Shown: positions 1 to 32,099 of the stretch, one piece after another | Layout: each line of letters begins with the position of its first letter | Numbering within the stretch: position 1 is the first letter of the stretch | Source: Megaleporinus macrocephalus | Lineage: Eukaryota; Chordata; Actinopteri; Characiformes; Anostomidae | Direction of reading: 5' to 3' | Assembly (NCBI GenBank): GCA_021613375.1 | Contig: CM038708.1 | Coordinates: 27,061,018-27,125,017 of the forward strand | DNA length: 64,000 nucleotides | Notes under the pieces: generated by a model | What the model was told of the DNA's origin: nothing | What the model saw: the letters and a program-made list of their open reading frames with translations, nothing else | Databases searched by the model: none | Translations under genes and position numbers: made by a program

Positions 1-541
1 AACACTTAAGGCATATGTCTGGATTTGAATATGTACATACTCTAAGAGAACAAGTGTGTTATAGGACAGTAGTGGTTACAGACAATGGCACACATGCAAA
101 GAAATAACAATGCAAATAGAGCGCTTTATCTCTTCAGATGGAAGAGTAGACATCATTGCTAGTGAATTCTAGTCTGGTGCTAGATTTAAATCGAATTCAG
201 CAGACTATAACTCAATTAATGACAAACCCACATAGATGGAGGCAAACAAAAACAGATTGATATTAAAGGACGTAACACAGGAAAATAAATACACTGGTAT
301 TCAATATCCAGGAGCTGAAGGTGCATCATACTTCAAAAACTTCAACTTCAGCCCACATACTTCACATTTATTTTCTACACATGGTCATCACTCCTTGGAT
401 CCAAATCAGCTCCAGTGGATCTTGAAGATTATGAAACGTGTCAAGACAAGGGCATAAAAACAAATTAACACTTGTGTTATGAAGACTCCGAAACACAGGA
501 TGCTCTGATACTGGAGAAGCAAAGAAGAACGTGGTTAATGC
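1..541 (-). other. Probable 3' UTR / downstream flank of CCDC149
   Basis: This stretch lies directly downstream (minus strand) of the stop codon of the candidate last CCDC149 exon. A minus-strand AATAAA polyadenylation hexamer is present at 372-367, about 170 bases past the stop. The small plus-strand open frame at 236-457 shows no recognisable domain and no exon context, so I treat the region as untranslated. The end of the transcript is inferred, not proven. Confidence 0.4.
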
Positions 542-21188
<20,647 letters not shown>

Positions 21189-21420
21189 TGTGGCAGCATT
21201 TGGCGCCAGTGAATTTTAGCATGTGTAGTTTTCTGCTCATGCACAGATACACAGCGGCGGAGACGAGGGAAGCTCAGCTCCGGCTCCTCCTCTCCTGTTT
21301 ACTGCACGTCACCTAAAGCAGCAGAGCTTTTTTCCCCACCCGTTCTCCCACACACCCCCACCCGTATTCCGCCTCCTACGCCAGGATAGGCTGCTAGTTC
21401 ATATCCACAAGCGGATCCGG
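21189..21420 (-). promoter_or_regulatory. Probable CCDC149 promoter / 5' UTR
   Basis: CpG-containing, GC-richer segment directly upstream of the CCDC149 start. It includes an E2F-type TTTGGCGC at 21199-21206, very close to the ATG. No TATA box is evident, which suits a CpG promoter. The assignment rests on position and composition only. Confidence 0.45.
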
Positions 21421-21605
21421 CGATCAAGTGCTTCTTTATTTACTGAGTACAGTGCAGACCTACACGGTCTTTAGAGCTTTAGCCGGACGTACACAAGCCG
21501 ACTCTACACAATTCTGAAACTGATAAGAGTACAAATATATATACATATGTGTAAAAATGGTAAAAGAAGATTTTCATTCAGTCGTGGCCTGCCGACCCTT
21601 TTAGA

Positions 21606-21619
21606 CACTAGATGGCGCC
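21606..21619 (+). promoter_or_regulatory. CTCF-like motif upstream of CCDC149
   Basis: Reads CACTAGATGGCGCC, close to the common CTCF motif form CCACTAGATGGCGC. It sits about 420 bases upstream of the CCDC149 start and about 100 bases before the 18-bp minisatellite. Binding is inferred from sequence alone. Confidence 0.35.
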
Positions 21620-21740
21620 GACAGACAGAACATGCCAGCGAACAAAACTAGCGTACGACCATTACAGCCCTGTTCAGTTTTATTGTATCAGTGGTATGTA
21701 TATTATTGTAGTATGCATAGTATTAGTGCCATGTATAGTA

Positions 21741-22500
21741 TAGTAGTATAGTATCAGTAGTATGTATAGTATCAGTAGTTTGTATAGTATCAGTAGTATG
21801 TGTAGGGTCAGTAGTTTGTATAGTATTAGTAGTATGTGTGGGATTAGTAGTTTGTATAGTTTCAGTAATATGTGTAGGGTCAGTAGTTTGTATAGTAATA
21901 GTAGTATGTGTAGGGTCAGTAGTTTGTATAGTATTAGTAGTATGTGTATGATCAGTAGTTTGTATAGTATCAGTAGTATGTGTGGGATCAGTAGTTTGTA
22001 TAGTATTAGAAGTATGTGTAGTATCAGTAGTATGTGTAGTATCAGTAGAATGTGTAGGATCAGTAGTTTGTATAGTATCAGTAGTATGTGTAGGATTAGT
22101 AGTATGCTTAGAATCAGTAGTATGTGTAGTATCAGTAGTTTGTACAGTATCAGTAGTATGTGTAGGGCCAGTAGTTTGTATAGTTATAGTAGTATGTGTA
22201 TGGTCAGTAGTTTGTATAGTATCAGTAGTATTTGTGGGATCAGTAGTTTGTATAGTATTAGTAGTATGTGTAGTATCAGTAGTATGTGTAGTATCAGTAG
22301 TACGTGTAGTATCAGTAGAATGTGTAGGATCAGTAGTTTTTATAGTATCAGTAGTATGTGTAGTATCAGTAGTTTGTATAGTATCAGTAGCATGTGTAGG
22401 GTCAGTAGTTTGTATAGTATTAGTAGTATGTGTGGGATCAGTAGTTTGTATAGTATCAGAAGTATGTGTAGGGTCAGTAGTTTGTATAGTATCTAGTACT
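21741..22500. repeat. 18-bp / 36-bp minisatellite upstream of CCDC149
   Basis: About 42 units of TAGTATCAGTAGTTTGTA and its variant with GTATGTG, often alternating as a 36-bp dimer. The period is divisible by three, so it leaves long spurious frames on both strands (TIQTTDPTHTTD-type on minus). It lies about 550 to 1300 bases upstream of the CCDC149 start. Confidence 0.95.
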
Positions 22501-22509
22501 ATATCTAGT

Positions 22510-24085
22510 ACTAGATATAGCTTGACTTGCAACGTGGTATTATCAGGCCATTGTTGATGAGGAACACTGAATTTTTAATATTTCTGAATAATTCAGATAC
22601 AGATTCATTCAGTTTTTATTGTGAAAAGGTTCACTGCTGAGAAAATTACAGACTTACTTTATTTACAGTGGTGGTGATAAGAACCACGAGTTCATTGCAG
22701 ATAGCTGTTTAATTTACTATACAAAAGCACCACTAAACCCGTGTCTGCTAAGTTTTTGTGTGGATAAAATAGATTTGTTCAGTGACACTTTTGCTGCATA
22801 ACAACCTGCATGTAGCCCTCCACCATGAAAGATCACAAAACAATTATAAAACAATGTGTCAGATATCAGATATATAGACATTTCATGTAATAACTTTAAG
22901 TGAGGGAGCTTGTGGAGGTTTTGTGACTATGTTTTTCTAGAACGGAGCGTTTCTAGTCAGACCACTCTGAATAAATGTTTACATCTTATCAATTACGCAG
23001 ATATTTAAAAGAAAATCAGCAAAGTTCCCCTTTAAGTGTAATACTTCAGAGTGAAAATAAATGTTGATTGATTGAATAATGTATTTGTTTTTAAAAACAT
23101 AATAACTTTAGGCCTCATATTAAATGTTAGGTGGCGACAACTGACAGAAAAATCTGGTCATTTGTCACAAATCATTATGATTTTGATATCTAGAAAAATA
23201 AAACAGTTATAAACATTGAATCTCAAGTAAAAGGTTATTTAACATTTAAGATACAAAATAACAGCTTTTATTTTAAAAACTGCTAATAAGGCGTGGCATA
23301 TTTTATCATTATCATTATTAATATCTTAGTATCTTTTGTACGTATATTGTGTATATTTTAAGTATTCAAAGAGTATAATCACTTCCTTGTTCTTTACCTG
23401 TTTCAACATATCAGATGTCAAAAAATATTCTGACATTGTGTATCTGCTAATGAATGTGTCTTGTGCTCCTGAGAACAACATTTATAAAGAAAGTGAAGAG
23501 AATGGTAAAATGAGACACTGAAAGTAATTTTAAGGTCTGAGGAAACGGAACTGGAAACTGGGAGGAATCTCCTATAACCAGATGCCCAATAATATGAAAA
23601 GCCAGCTTTTTTATGTATTTTTTTTAAAGTACCACTGTGTGATTCTTAACATGGATTTTATTAATAAACTAGATGAATTGTGATACATAAGGAAACACAG
23701 TGAAAGTAACTTTCAAATATTTACAATTATCTGATATTTTAGCTTGTATTGCTTAAAGCTAAAATAGCCTAAATCGTTCTGTTGGCACTAATACAGGTTT
23801 GTTGATTTTCTCCTGATATTCCCGAGTGGCTTTTATCCGATATATATTTTTATATCTCCCGCAAATCACATTTTAAAGTCACAGATTTGGTGTAATATTT
23901 TATAAAGCTGACATTGCAATGCTGATGCAAACCAAAAACCATTCACGTTACTTAACCTGAGGTTCATGTAGCCTGGTTGAACAGACACTGCTGACTGTCC
24001 AGGTTAAAAGTTTTCAGTCAAGTGAAAGAGCATCCACAGAGCTACACAAACAAAAAATTAATTGGCTGTGGTCCAACCTAAAATT
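22510..24085. other. Intergenic, no gene seen
   Basis: AT-rich sequence with no exon-like frame, no clear repeat and no RNA gene that I can recognise. Confidence 0.5.
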
Positions 24086-24094
24086 ATAAAGTAC

Positions 24095-24725
24095 TGTTGC
24101 AAGAAAAAGTAAGTGAACCCTAGTTGAATGACCTGGATTTTTTGCTCAAGCCTCCATTCACTAAACAAGAATGTTGTTCAAGGAAGGACACTACAAAGGA
24201 AGCCACTGCTGTCCAAGAAAAGTTTGCCCACCTGAATGTTCTATATCACATAATACTGGGAATATGTTCTAGAGATATGAGACAAAAGTGAATTTTCTTA
24301 GCACAAATGGAGGAACAAGCAACTAAACAACAAAACCTCATCCCAACTGTGAAGCATGGTGGAGGGAGCATCACAGCAAGATTTGTGGCTGTATTGTTGA
24401 CTCCATCCTTGGACGCCTTGTGATATTTAAGGTATCAATGATTTCAAATTGGTATCAAAACATTTCACAAGAAAATGTTAGGACAGCAGTCAGTGATCTC
24501 AAGCTGAAGAGGGTGATGCACCAAATCAACTGAAGATTGGTTGGAAATGAACCATTGAACAAATGAAGACATGGGTTTGGAATGGCCAGTCCTGACTATA
24601 ACCATATCAATATGCTGTGGTAAGACCTTAATGACATTATGAAATGAAAAATACAACAAAGAATACCCCCATTGAGCAGCTAAAATCCTGTATCAAGCAA
24701 GAGTTTGTCTAAAATTCAGTCTTTG
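24095..24725 (+). mobile_element. Degenerate Tc1/mariner element
   Basis: Contains the block CTCATCCCAACTGTGAAGCA followed by TGGTGGAGGGAGCATCA, which encodes the Tc1 transposase signature VKHGGGSI in broken frames. AAGAAAAAGTAAGTGAACCC near 24105 resembles a Tc1-type terminal region known from fish. The transposase frame is destroyed by many changes and deletions, so this is an old relic. Boundaries are approximate. Confidence 0.65.
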
Positions 24726-24837
24726 TATGAAAATCTTGCGTTTCTAGTTACAGCTGGTAAAAATAGCTATAAATAGCTTCAAATATTTTATGTTGCAGTG
24801 GTTGAGCCCTTCATTCTATTGTTCATTTCAATTGATT

Positions 24838-25030
24838 GAGAGCAATAGCAATAACCCCTATTAATCAGAACATTGTGGAGTCTCTATGCAGTACTTCGAT
24901 ATTGTCTTAATTAAGAACTTTAAGACTACACAGCATCTCTATCACAATTTTCTTCAGAATTGTCAGCTGCTCACAACTACCTTTTGATCTTAATAGCTAG
25001 ACTTCTCAGACCAGGAAAAACAAAAGCATT
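24838..25030 (-). pseudogene. Broken third copy of the ankyrin-kinase-KEN gene (kinase exon fragment)
   Basis: The segment aligns by eye with the end of the large kinase exon of copy 1 (about 27985-28145). It shares AATCAGAACATT, AAGAACTTTAAG, ACAATTTTCTTCAG and GCTCACAACTA in the same order and orientation. Downstream, CTCAGACCAGGAAAAAC (about 25015) resembles copy 1 at about 28349, which suggests an internal deletion. The HRD-region codons are disrupted and no long frame remains. It implies that the family was once larger at this locus. Confidence 0.7.
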
Positions 25031-26458
25031 TGGATACCATAAAAGGATTCAGCATTGGGCCCTCAACAAGCCACACCAACCCTAATAATATAACACTATG
25101 CACTACATAGTCATTTTTATGGTAAAATTATATACCAACTAAAAACTAAAAATAACAGAACAAAATAGAAACAGAACATGGAAAACAAAAAAAACACATT
25201 AAATGAAAAGGTCTGATGGTGGCACTAGAGATAAGGTCAGTTGGTCACCAAATCAATAGATTTCCTCTGCCAGGCAGGAGCAGGTGGAGGAATTTGGTAT
25301 GAACAGCCTGCTAGCCTGTATCAATTAAATGTTGCTGAAAGGAACGCAAACAGTATATGAAGACATTAAGCAGCTAATGTTAAGGACGCAAAAACAGCCC
25401 AATTTCACTGGGCTATGTTACAGGTTTATTCCCACCACTTATTAACTACACCCACCTTTCTTTCTTTTTCTTTCTCCCATCCTTCTTTTCATGTTTAGGG
25501 AGCTAAAACATGATGCTCTACCTTTTTCCAAACAAGAAAAAAGGTAGATTTATCTCATCCTTTAATTCTGGTTAAAAATGCCTAAAAACCTGCAGCATGC
25601 TTTACAGTGTATGTGATCAAACAGACAGAACATCTGACAAACAAATTATTACTTGAGGTAAAAAAAAATGTAACAGGAACTAAGTCATTAAAATCCACTT
25701 GCACTGACTAAAAACAGATTTTATTTAATAAAAAATTATGATAACAAAGATAAAAGAGATAATCAAAAATATTACATGTTCATTTCCATTGTACTGTGCT
25801 CATTTGAACAACATTCTCCAACCAGAAATGAAAAACTGATACAGTATGACACATCAGTAAACATAAGCTCTAATAACAGTCTCACAGGATAGAAGTAAAG
25901 AGTAGAGTGGAGTGAATTCCAGCATTCCGGTACATCCACGCAAGGCACATACAGGCTGTGAATTATAGATACATTAGTTCATTCAAATTCCCCCAGAAAT
26001 AACTGTATAGCATAATTTATTTGTTTACAGTGTTTGCTTTTGCTCCTTTAGAAAGAAAACAGATACAGCTAGTGAAAACGGACCTGGAGTTTCTGAAAAG
26101 GTAACCTTTCACCTGACAGACCAAGATAGTGGAACAAACCTTAGTTGTAAACAGAAAGAAATTGATGAAACTTACAGGAAACAGAGAGAATACATACAAT
26201 TGATTGTGTATTTCTGAACACATTAGACTTTTCACCAAGTAAGTTTAGCCTTCGTGGCTAAGCTGTAAAAAAAAAGCTCCCAAAAGACTAATTTTGTTGA
26301 TCCTTATATGTTGGTATGTGTTTACCTCATTCTTTCCACTGCAAATCACTTTTTCTCATTACAGATGTAAATAATCTTGTATAAAGCTAAAATCCTAATG
26401 TTGATGTAAACACAAAATAGATTAGATCACTATTTAACCATTAGTCCATGTTGTCCAA
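25030..26458. other. Intergenic / 3' flank of ankyrin-kinase-KEN copy 1
   Basis: No additional coding exon is visible. A minus-strand AATAAA lies at 26021-26016, about 440 bases past the copy 1 stop, a reasonable polyadenylation signal. Otherwise AT-rich with no recognised repeat. Confidence 0.45.
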
Positions 26459-29400
26459 TCATCCAATCACTGGTACAGATTTGAGCCATTTTCTCAGACT
26501 TGGTTTAGCGTTCCATCCTCTCACTTTGGCAAACTTGAAAACACTTCCAAAAAGGTCAGGGAATGAAGTCATCAGGTTTATTTTCTCTGCCTCCTCAGGG
26601 CTACACACACAGAAAACCCTCAATTACATGCAATCTGACACTAAGAATTACATAAGTGAAATGAAACACATACATATTTATATACTTACTAGTGTGTATG
26701 CAGATTCCGTATGAATCTCAGCAGGCCGAGCGTGTTCTCTGGGTAGGCCTTTTTCTTACCATCCAATTTTTGCACAAGCTCAGCAGGTAACTGTGGACAA
26801 ACACAGAAAAACAAGCATTCATAACAAAAAGCATTCTGTAGGTAAAGGTGGATTTATGGATATAGTTTTCTCAGTCAGTGAAATTTGTAATGTACAACCC
26901 ATGTGGAAATCTATCAGAATCACAAACACAATTAATGTTGCAGTCGATAAAAACTCTCACTTTTGTTTTCCACTCTGAAAAGGTTTTTCCCACAGTCAAT
27001 TCTTCTATGGCACGAAGGAGCTCCTCATCAGCAGAGCGACAGTTCTCCAACTCTTTCTCATTCCCCAGATTCTTTAAGTACTCCACTCTCCTGAGGGAAT
27101 GCAGAATATGTGAAATATAGTACACTAATATACAATATGCACTGCTCCCCACAGAACGATGCATAATTTATTTCTGAAAACATGGAGACCCAAAGGTCCA
27201 TGTTCTGTTATTATAGATTTAAAAGATGTTACTGTGTATGTGGTAATGAATTAAAAGTTAGGTCATGTAAAACATTTACAGCAACAATCTGACAACAATA
27301 AAAGTTTGGATAGGAAACCTGCATTTCCATATGCAAACGATTCTGGCGCATTATAGAATATTCTTTGGATTATGTCTTACCTTTCATCTGTCCAAAAGAA
27401 GGGATGAGCAAGGGTTTCCTCCACTTTAGGTCTTTCCTTCATATCATCACTGATCATCCACTCCACTAGGTCCTTTGCCATGTCATCTTTCAAATGTTCC
27501 AGCAAGTACCTCCCATCCAAGATATTAGTCTCACAACGAACACCTTTACCAAATGGATGGTGTCCACCAGAGAGGATGTAATACACTAACATTCCTGCCA
27601 CCTAAAACAAGGTGTGACAATTAACTGCAAGGGTCACCAGTCTTATCTGCAAAGCGCCACTGTGGCAACATGTTTTCATTCCAAACAAGCAGAATAACAA
27701 ATAATTATCCTCTATTTCAGTAACAGCACATTACCTGAATGTCAGAACTTCTCTTGTATGCACTGTTATCGTCCTCCTCAATAGTCTCCCTGGCTTTCCA
27801 GTACTTTGTTCCAGCGGCGCTAGTTCGCAAAGTTGTCTGTCCTAAATTTAGTCTCCGGCTTATACCAAAATCCGCTAACCTTGCCTTTCCTCTTATATCT
27901 GTTAAAAAATGAAAGTCATTATTACACTGAAAATGTATATAAATATAATGTAAGTCATTGTGATATGATTTTTATTTTCATTAGGGAGCAACAAGAATTA
28001 CTCCTACCAATCAGAACATTCTGAGGTTTGATGTCCCGATGCAGAACTTTCATCTTTTCACTATGAAGAACTTTAAGGCTGCACAGCACCTCCCATACAA
28101 TTTTCTTCAGGACAGCCTGCCGCTCACAACTATCTTGTGGTAAATGGTCTTGAATGAATTCTTCCAGCGTGTATTCACAAAGCTGAAGGACAAGATATCC
28201 GAAATGCTCATCCTCTGCAAAGTCCACATATCGCACAATAGAAGGATGGTCGAGCTCTGGAAACCGTAAAAACTGCTCTTCGTTTTTAAGGTCTTGATAA
28301 TTGGACTTAAGCATTCGTTTGACAGCTACCTCGGTGCCATCATCCCTCAGACCAAGAAAAACCTCTGTTCCATCACTTCCTTTAGCTATCTGGAACTCTT
28401 GACCGACACCAATTGTAAGACTCTTTAGTCTATAAACGCTACTCGCATCTATGTTAGCCAGTATCTCCAGCTTGGGCCTCCAACGACGACTGGTTTGGTG
28501 CCAATTTCTGGGAATATCAGGATTCTCTGTGGTCGAGGTGTATGCCTGCACACTGGAGATTGATTCCTCAACTGAAGTCATGGCTGTATCTGAATCTGTA
28601 GACTCTTTTGTTTCTTGTTCCTCATCTTCAACTGATAGCATCTCCTGCTGGCCTTCTTTCTTCTTCTTTTTCTTCTTCTTCTTCTTTTTCCTGTTCTTTG
28701 ATGGCAGGCTCTCCACCCCCTCACATAAACTGTCTAAGGCACTTGAACTTGGTGAACGTTTGAGATTTTTGTCCAGTCTTTGCAGTTTCTCCTTAATGAC
28801 ATCATCCGTTCTTATCTCTGCAGCATCAAGAACGCTTTCAGGCACTGAGAGTAACCCACACGAATGGATGTGTTGTGGAATAAACTCATAAAGATCAGCA
28901 AACAAGCGGTAAGTTAGAATGCTGACATTAGGTGAACACACAGATGTGGTGAGAGGTATGAGCCCATCGCACAGGTTCTTAAGAACAGCAACGTTAAGAC
29001 CTTCACCACCAGCTTTGTGCTTTGAGGACTTCTCCATAGTCACACAAAGTATGTTCAGTATCAGCTGATTGAGTACCTCATTCTGAGAGGGGCTGGCGGG
29101 CTGCACACTTTTTATCAGAATAGGTATAATCGCATCGAATACTTGGGGATGTATTTCTTTCATTGTGCGTATTACGGCCTGTAAGGTGTTCAGTGCAAAT
29201 GTTTTATGTTCATAAGGCGATATTCTGGGAAAGCGTTCAGCAAACCCTTTAATGTAGAAGTCAACGTTCCTGGAATCCTTCAGCCATTTGATGCTGCTTA
29301 GTCGATATTGTTCTGCACCTTGACCCACAACATTAAAAAATCTCTCAAATAAGGTGACATAGAAGGAGGGATATTCTTCAAGAAAGTGTTCCTTACAAAG

Positions 29401-30021
29401 GTTGAAAACCTCCAAATGAGGTTTTTTGGGAACCGCAGCAATGAAATCAAAAAAGATTTTACATTTCTTAACAGTTTCATTCTTTGAAGAGAGCTGCTGA
29501 ACAATATTGTGCAATTTGTTATCGATATTTGGGTATGCTCCATAATTCATTTCGGTATATGCACCAGCTTCTATAAGCACTTCGACCACATCCTCTCTGT
29601 TATGATCAGCAGCAAACTGTAATGGTGTAAAAATCTGTAATTGAGAGCCGTCTGGATTGGCTTCTGCTGCAAGCAGTCTTTTCACTATACTGCATGAAAC
29701 TCCTTGTGTACATGCAGCATAATGCAGTGGTCCGAGCCTATTTGTTGAGACTATATTAGGGTCTGCATGCTCTCCCAGTAGAAACGTACAAATCTTCTCA
29801 TTTCCACATGCAACTGCTGCTGAAAGCAGAGTAACATCATCATTCTGGAGTGCAAAAGGATAAAGTCCGTTTATATCGCACCTTCTGAGTAGTTTCTTCA
29901 ACTTTTTCAGCTTGTTGTCAACAATGCCTTGTATTATGGGATGTGTTGTCCTTGGCTCTGTAACTGTAACTGGAACTGGTACCTGAACTGCTTGAAATAC
30001 TGCTTGTATTTGTATTGCCAT
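26459..30021 (-). CDS. Ankyrin-repeat protein kinase/endoribonuclease (KEN domain), copy 1
   Basis: Six coding exons on the minus strand: 30021-28008, 27898-27735, 27601-27381, 27090-26961, 26790-26690 and 26600-26459 (TGA); 923 aa, all phases consistent. Domains: ankyrin repeats about 30-160 (for example [37 protein letters not shown]); a long helical, non-ankyrin region about 165-430; a Lys run at 445-455; a kinase about 540-800 with VAVK Lys 568, HRDIKPQN (Asp 663) and ADFG (Asp 681); and a KEN domain about 801-923. The KEN nuclease residues of IRE1 have counterparts at Tyr 859, Arg 871, Asn 872 and His 876, in [12 protein letters not shown]. By family knowledge such proteins dimerise through the kinase and cleave RNA; RNase L is the ankyrin-bearing relative. 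RNase L has nine ankyrin repeats and no such helical insert, so this is a related but distinct architecture. Ligand and RNA target are unknown. Confidence 0.9.
27505..29064 (-). other. Gene-conversion tract shared with copy 2 (39491-41050)
   Basis: From about 29064 down to 27505 the sequence is almost identical to copy 2, including the whole introns 27899-28007 and 27602-27734, which I see as identical by eye. Outside this stretch the ankyrin half of the large exon and the KEN exons show many substitutions, and flanking introns do not align well. Non-coding identity embedded between diverged coding parts points to recent gene conversion or unequal exchange, not selection alone. Confidence 0.75.
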
Positions 30022-30092
30022 TGACTGGTCAGTGTCACAGAAACTGGAGAATCCAGTTTTATAGTCAGATCGATCAGTTTAAAGAGGGCCTG
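28008..30092 (-). other. Copy 1 large exon including 5' UTR
   Basis: The acceptor CCTTTTCAG ends just above 30092, giving about 71 bases of 5' UTR before the ATG at 30021. This one exon encodes the ankyrin, helical, linker and N-lobe kinase parts and ends one base into the codon after NVLI. An ankyrin region plus half of a kinase in a single exon also occurs in RNase L genes, as far as I recall. Confidence 0.75.
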
Positions 30093-32000
30093 CTGAAAAG
30101 GCGAAAGAAAAAACAGAATTAAAATATAATCATGAGCAAAATGTAATACTTTAAAGCAATTTTCTTGGTACTGGATTCAACATTTTGTCAATAACAGCCT
30201 CATGTCACAAGGTGAGTTTATATTATAGTTTATGCAATAGCTTATGAATTCATTTATCATTTAGTAGTTAAGTTGCAGTCTCAATATCAGAGTGGTGGGG
30301 TGGGTTGGGGTTCAATGCCACGATATGCTCTAGAGATCTAGAGAGCAATCAAACTTGTCAGGTGTTCATTGTGTTTATAGTCCCAAGGAACAAAATATTA
30401 AAATAGAGAAATATGAAATATGCCTGTTTTATATGGAGTGTTATATTAGACATCCAGCAAAGCTTGAATAAAAAAACTGATTACATCTATCTAAGAACTA
30501 TGTACTCATACAAAACTAAAATCACGTGAGAGACAGATGAAAGAAAATGTGCAGAATAATCTGAATCTGAATAGCGTCAAGCAATCATATACCGTAAGTG
30601 ACCATAGCTGCCAGCTTCATACAGCAGATCTGGGACATACAGCTACTATTCTGTAGAGGTCCGATAACACTGTCAAAACCATGTACATAATGAGACACAA
30701 ACACGTGCAAGTATATGTGAATAAACGTGCCAGTAAATCGTGAGTAAAGTTAAATCTGCCTTTTTACTTTTATATTTATAAACTGCAACACAGCTGCAGC
30801 TCAGAGTTTACAAGCCTCAAAATGACTCATATAACAGACTCCCATATACACAGGCAGGCAGGTACATACACACGGATACGCACACAGGCACGTACACAAA
30901 CGAGTACGCACAGACACACACAGGCATGGACACATATGCTTACACATTAACACCCTGCGGACCCAAGAACACACACATTCATAGACACAAACAAGTGTGT
31001 ATAGTTATGTTACAACACTGGAAAATAACATACTATATACTATAATATACTATATATATACTATATATATTGTCGCTGTCTAAAGAAATAAACAAGTTTT
31101 GTGATATTTTAGGCCAATAGAAATGCTCCAAAATCACTTTTGAAAAATTCTGGTTCCATTAACTTGCATTAAAAGTAAAGAATGTTCTTGTCCTCTCCTG
31201 TAAAGTTGTTATTTTGGAGATACTTGGCGATACTGGACAGAGACGATATTAGACAATTGATTGCAAAATGCTGTTTCAACTAACACTCCCAAAAAACAAA
31301 ATACACCCATTTTCACTTATAGAAAAAAAAATACAAAACACACATGGATTAAACTTCGATAATAGCATTCTAATAACTTAGTTAATCCGAAAATACATTG
31401 TATTCGAATGTTTCTTGCAAAATAAAAGGATTTAAAAGATATTCCACAAGTCGCACGGTTGTGTGTCATGGCCAAGACAAATACGTTTCATAACCTCACT
31501 TTCTTCTTTACGTTCTTTTTGTTAGAACCTCAGACACATGTGGACGGCTTTAAAGAGAATAGATGTAACTCTACATATTTCCATATTTTCTAGCTTGTAT
31601 TTTAAATTTGCCGCCAAATTTAGCGTTTTGATGCATTTCCCGTGCAGCTCGCGAAGCTCAAAACACTTATTACTAGAACCACCCCTGAGAGAGTCCGAGC
31701 TGGCAGAGCGCGGAATGATCTGACAGTGACCGCAGTACACAACACTACTGTTTCAGGCTACAGTCTACCACCGCAAGTCTTAAATTGTGGTTTAAAAAAT
31801 CGTTACGTCTTAAACAAGCCCAGTACGTGCCGAGCCGGAGGAGAACAAGCCCCGTATGTGACCCTCTGAGGGTGCAGGACTGCTTTTCTTCCTGTCTTTG
31901 TTTTTATAATCTCTTGGCTTCCAGTGAGTCACAATAACACTGCATACGGTGTCCCTGTCATAAGTAAGGTAACTGAGCGAAGTGCTGTAACAGTACTTAC
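30093..32000 (-). other. Probable first intron of copy 1
   Basis: Between the 30092 acceptor and a strong donor-like ACG|GTAAGTA at 32001/32000 on the minus strand. It contains CA-rich and TA-rich simple sequence (30845-31070) and a fragment of the dispersed repeat seen at 2765-2885. No coding exon is evident. Confidence 0.5.
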
Positions 32001-32060
32001 CGTCTGTATACTTCTGTTGGGAATCCTGGACGTGCTGAAGTGGGGAAACCGAAACTGATC
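32001..32060 (-). other. Candidate non-coding first exon of copy 1
   Basis: A minus-strand segment ending TATACAGACG at a consensus GTAAGTACTG donor. Length and transcription start are unknown; the range given is a guess bounded by the ISRE-like motif. It would splice to the acceptor at 30092. Confidence 0.4.
32043..32056 (+). promoter_or_regulatory. ISRE (interferon-stimulated response element) motif
   Basis: GGGAAACCGAAACT matches the ISRE core GAAANNGAAACT exactly; on the minus strand it reads AGTTTCGGTTTCCC. It lies about 45 bases before the donor of the candidate first exon of copy 1. ISREs near the start site are typical of interferon-induced antiviral genes, so this supports interferon control of copy 1. 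No binding data can be seen here. Confidence 0.6.
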
Positions 32061-32099
32061 TTGTCTAAGATCTGATAGGCGGGGATTAAAGCTTCCCTC

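Noticed and set aside
236..457. Small plus-strand 73-codon frame
   Set aside because: Lies in the probable CCDC149 3' UTR, no recognisable product.
21723..22557. Long Thr/Ser-rich frames (up to 269 codons) on both strands
   Set aside because: Same artefact, from an 18-bp repeat; periodic composition on both strands.
27833..28024. Identical 63-codon plus-strand frames at 27833 and 39819
   Set aside because: They overlap the splice junction of the kinase exons on the other strand and are identical only because of the shared conversion tract.
28451..28891. Plus-strand 146-codon frame (and its twin at 40437-40874)
   Set aside because: Antisense shadow of the linker and kinase-coding exon; the phenylalanine run is the complement of the lysine run.
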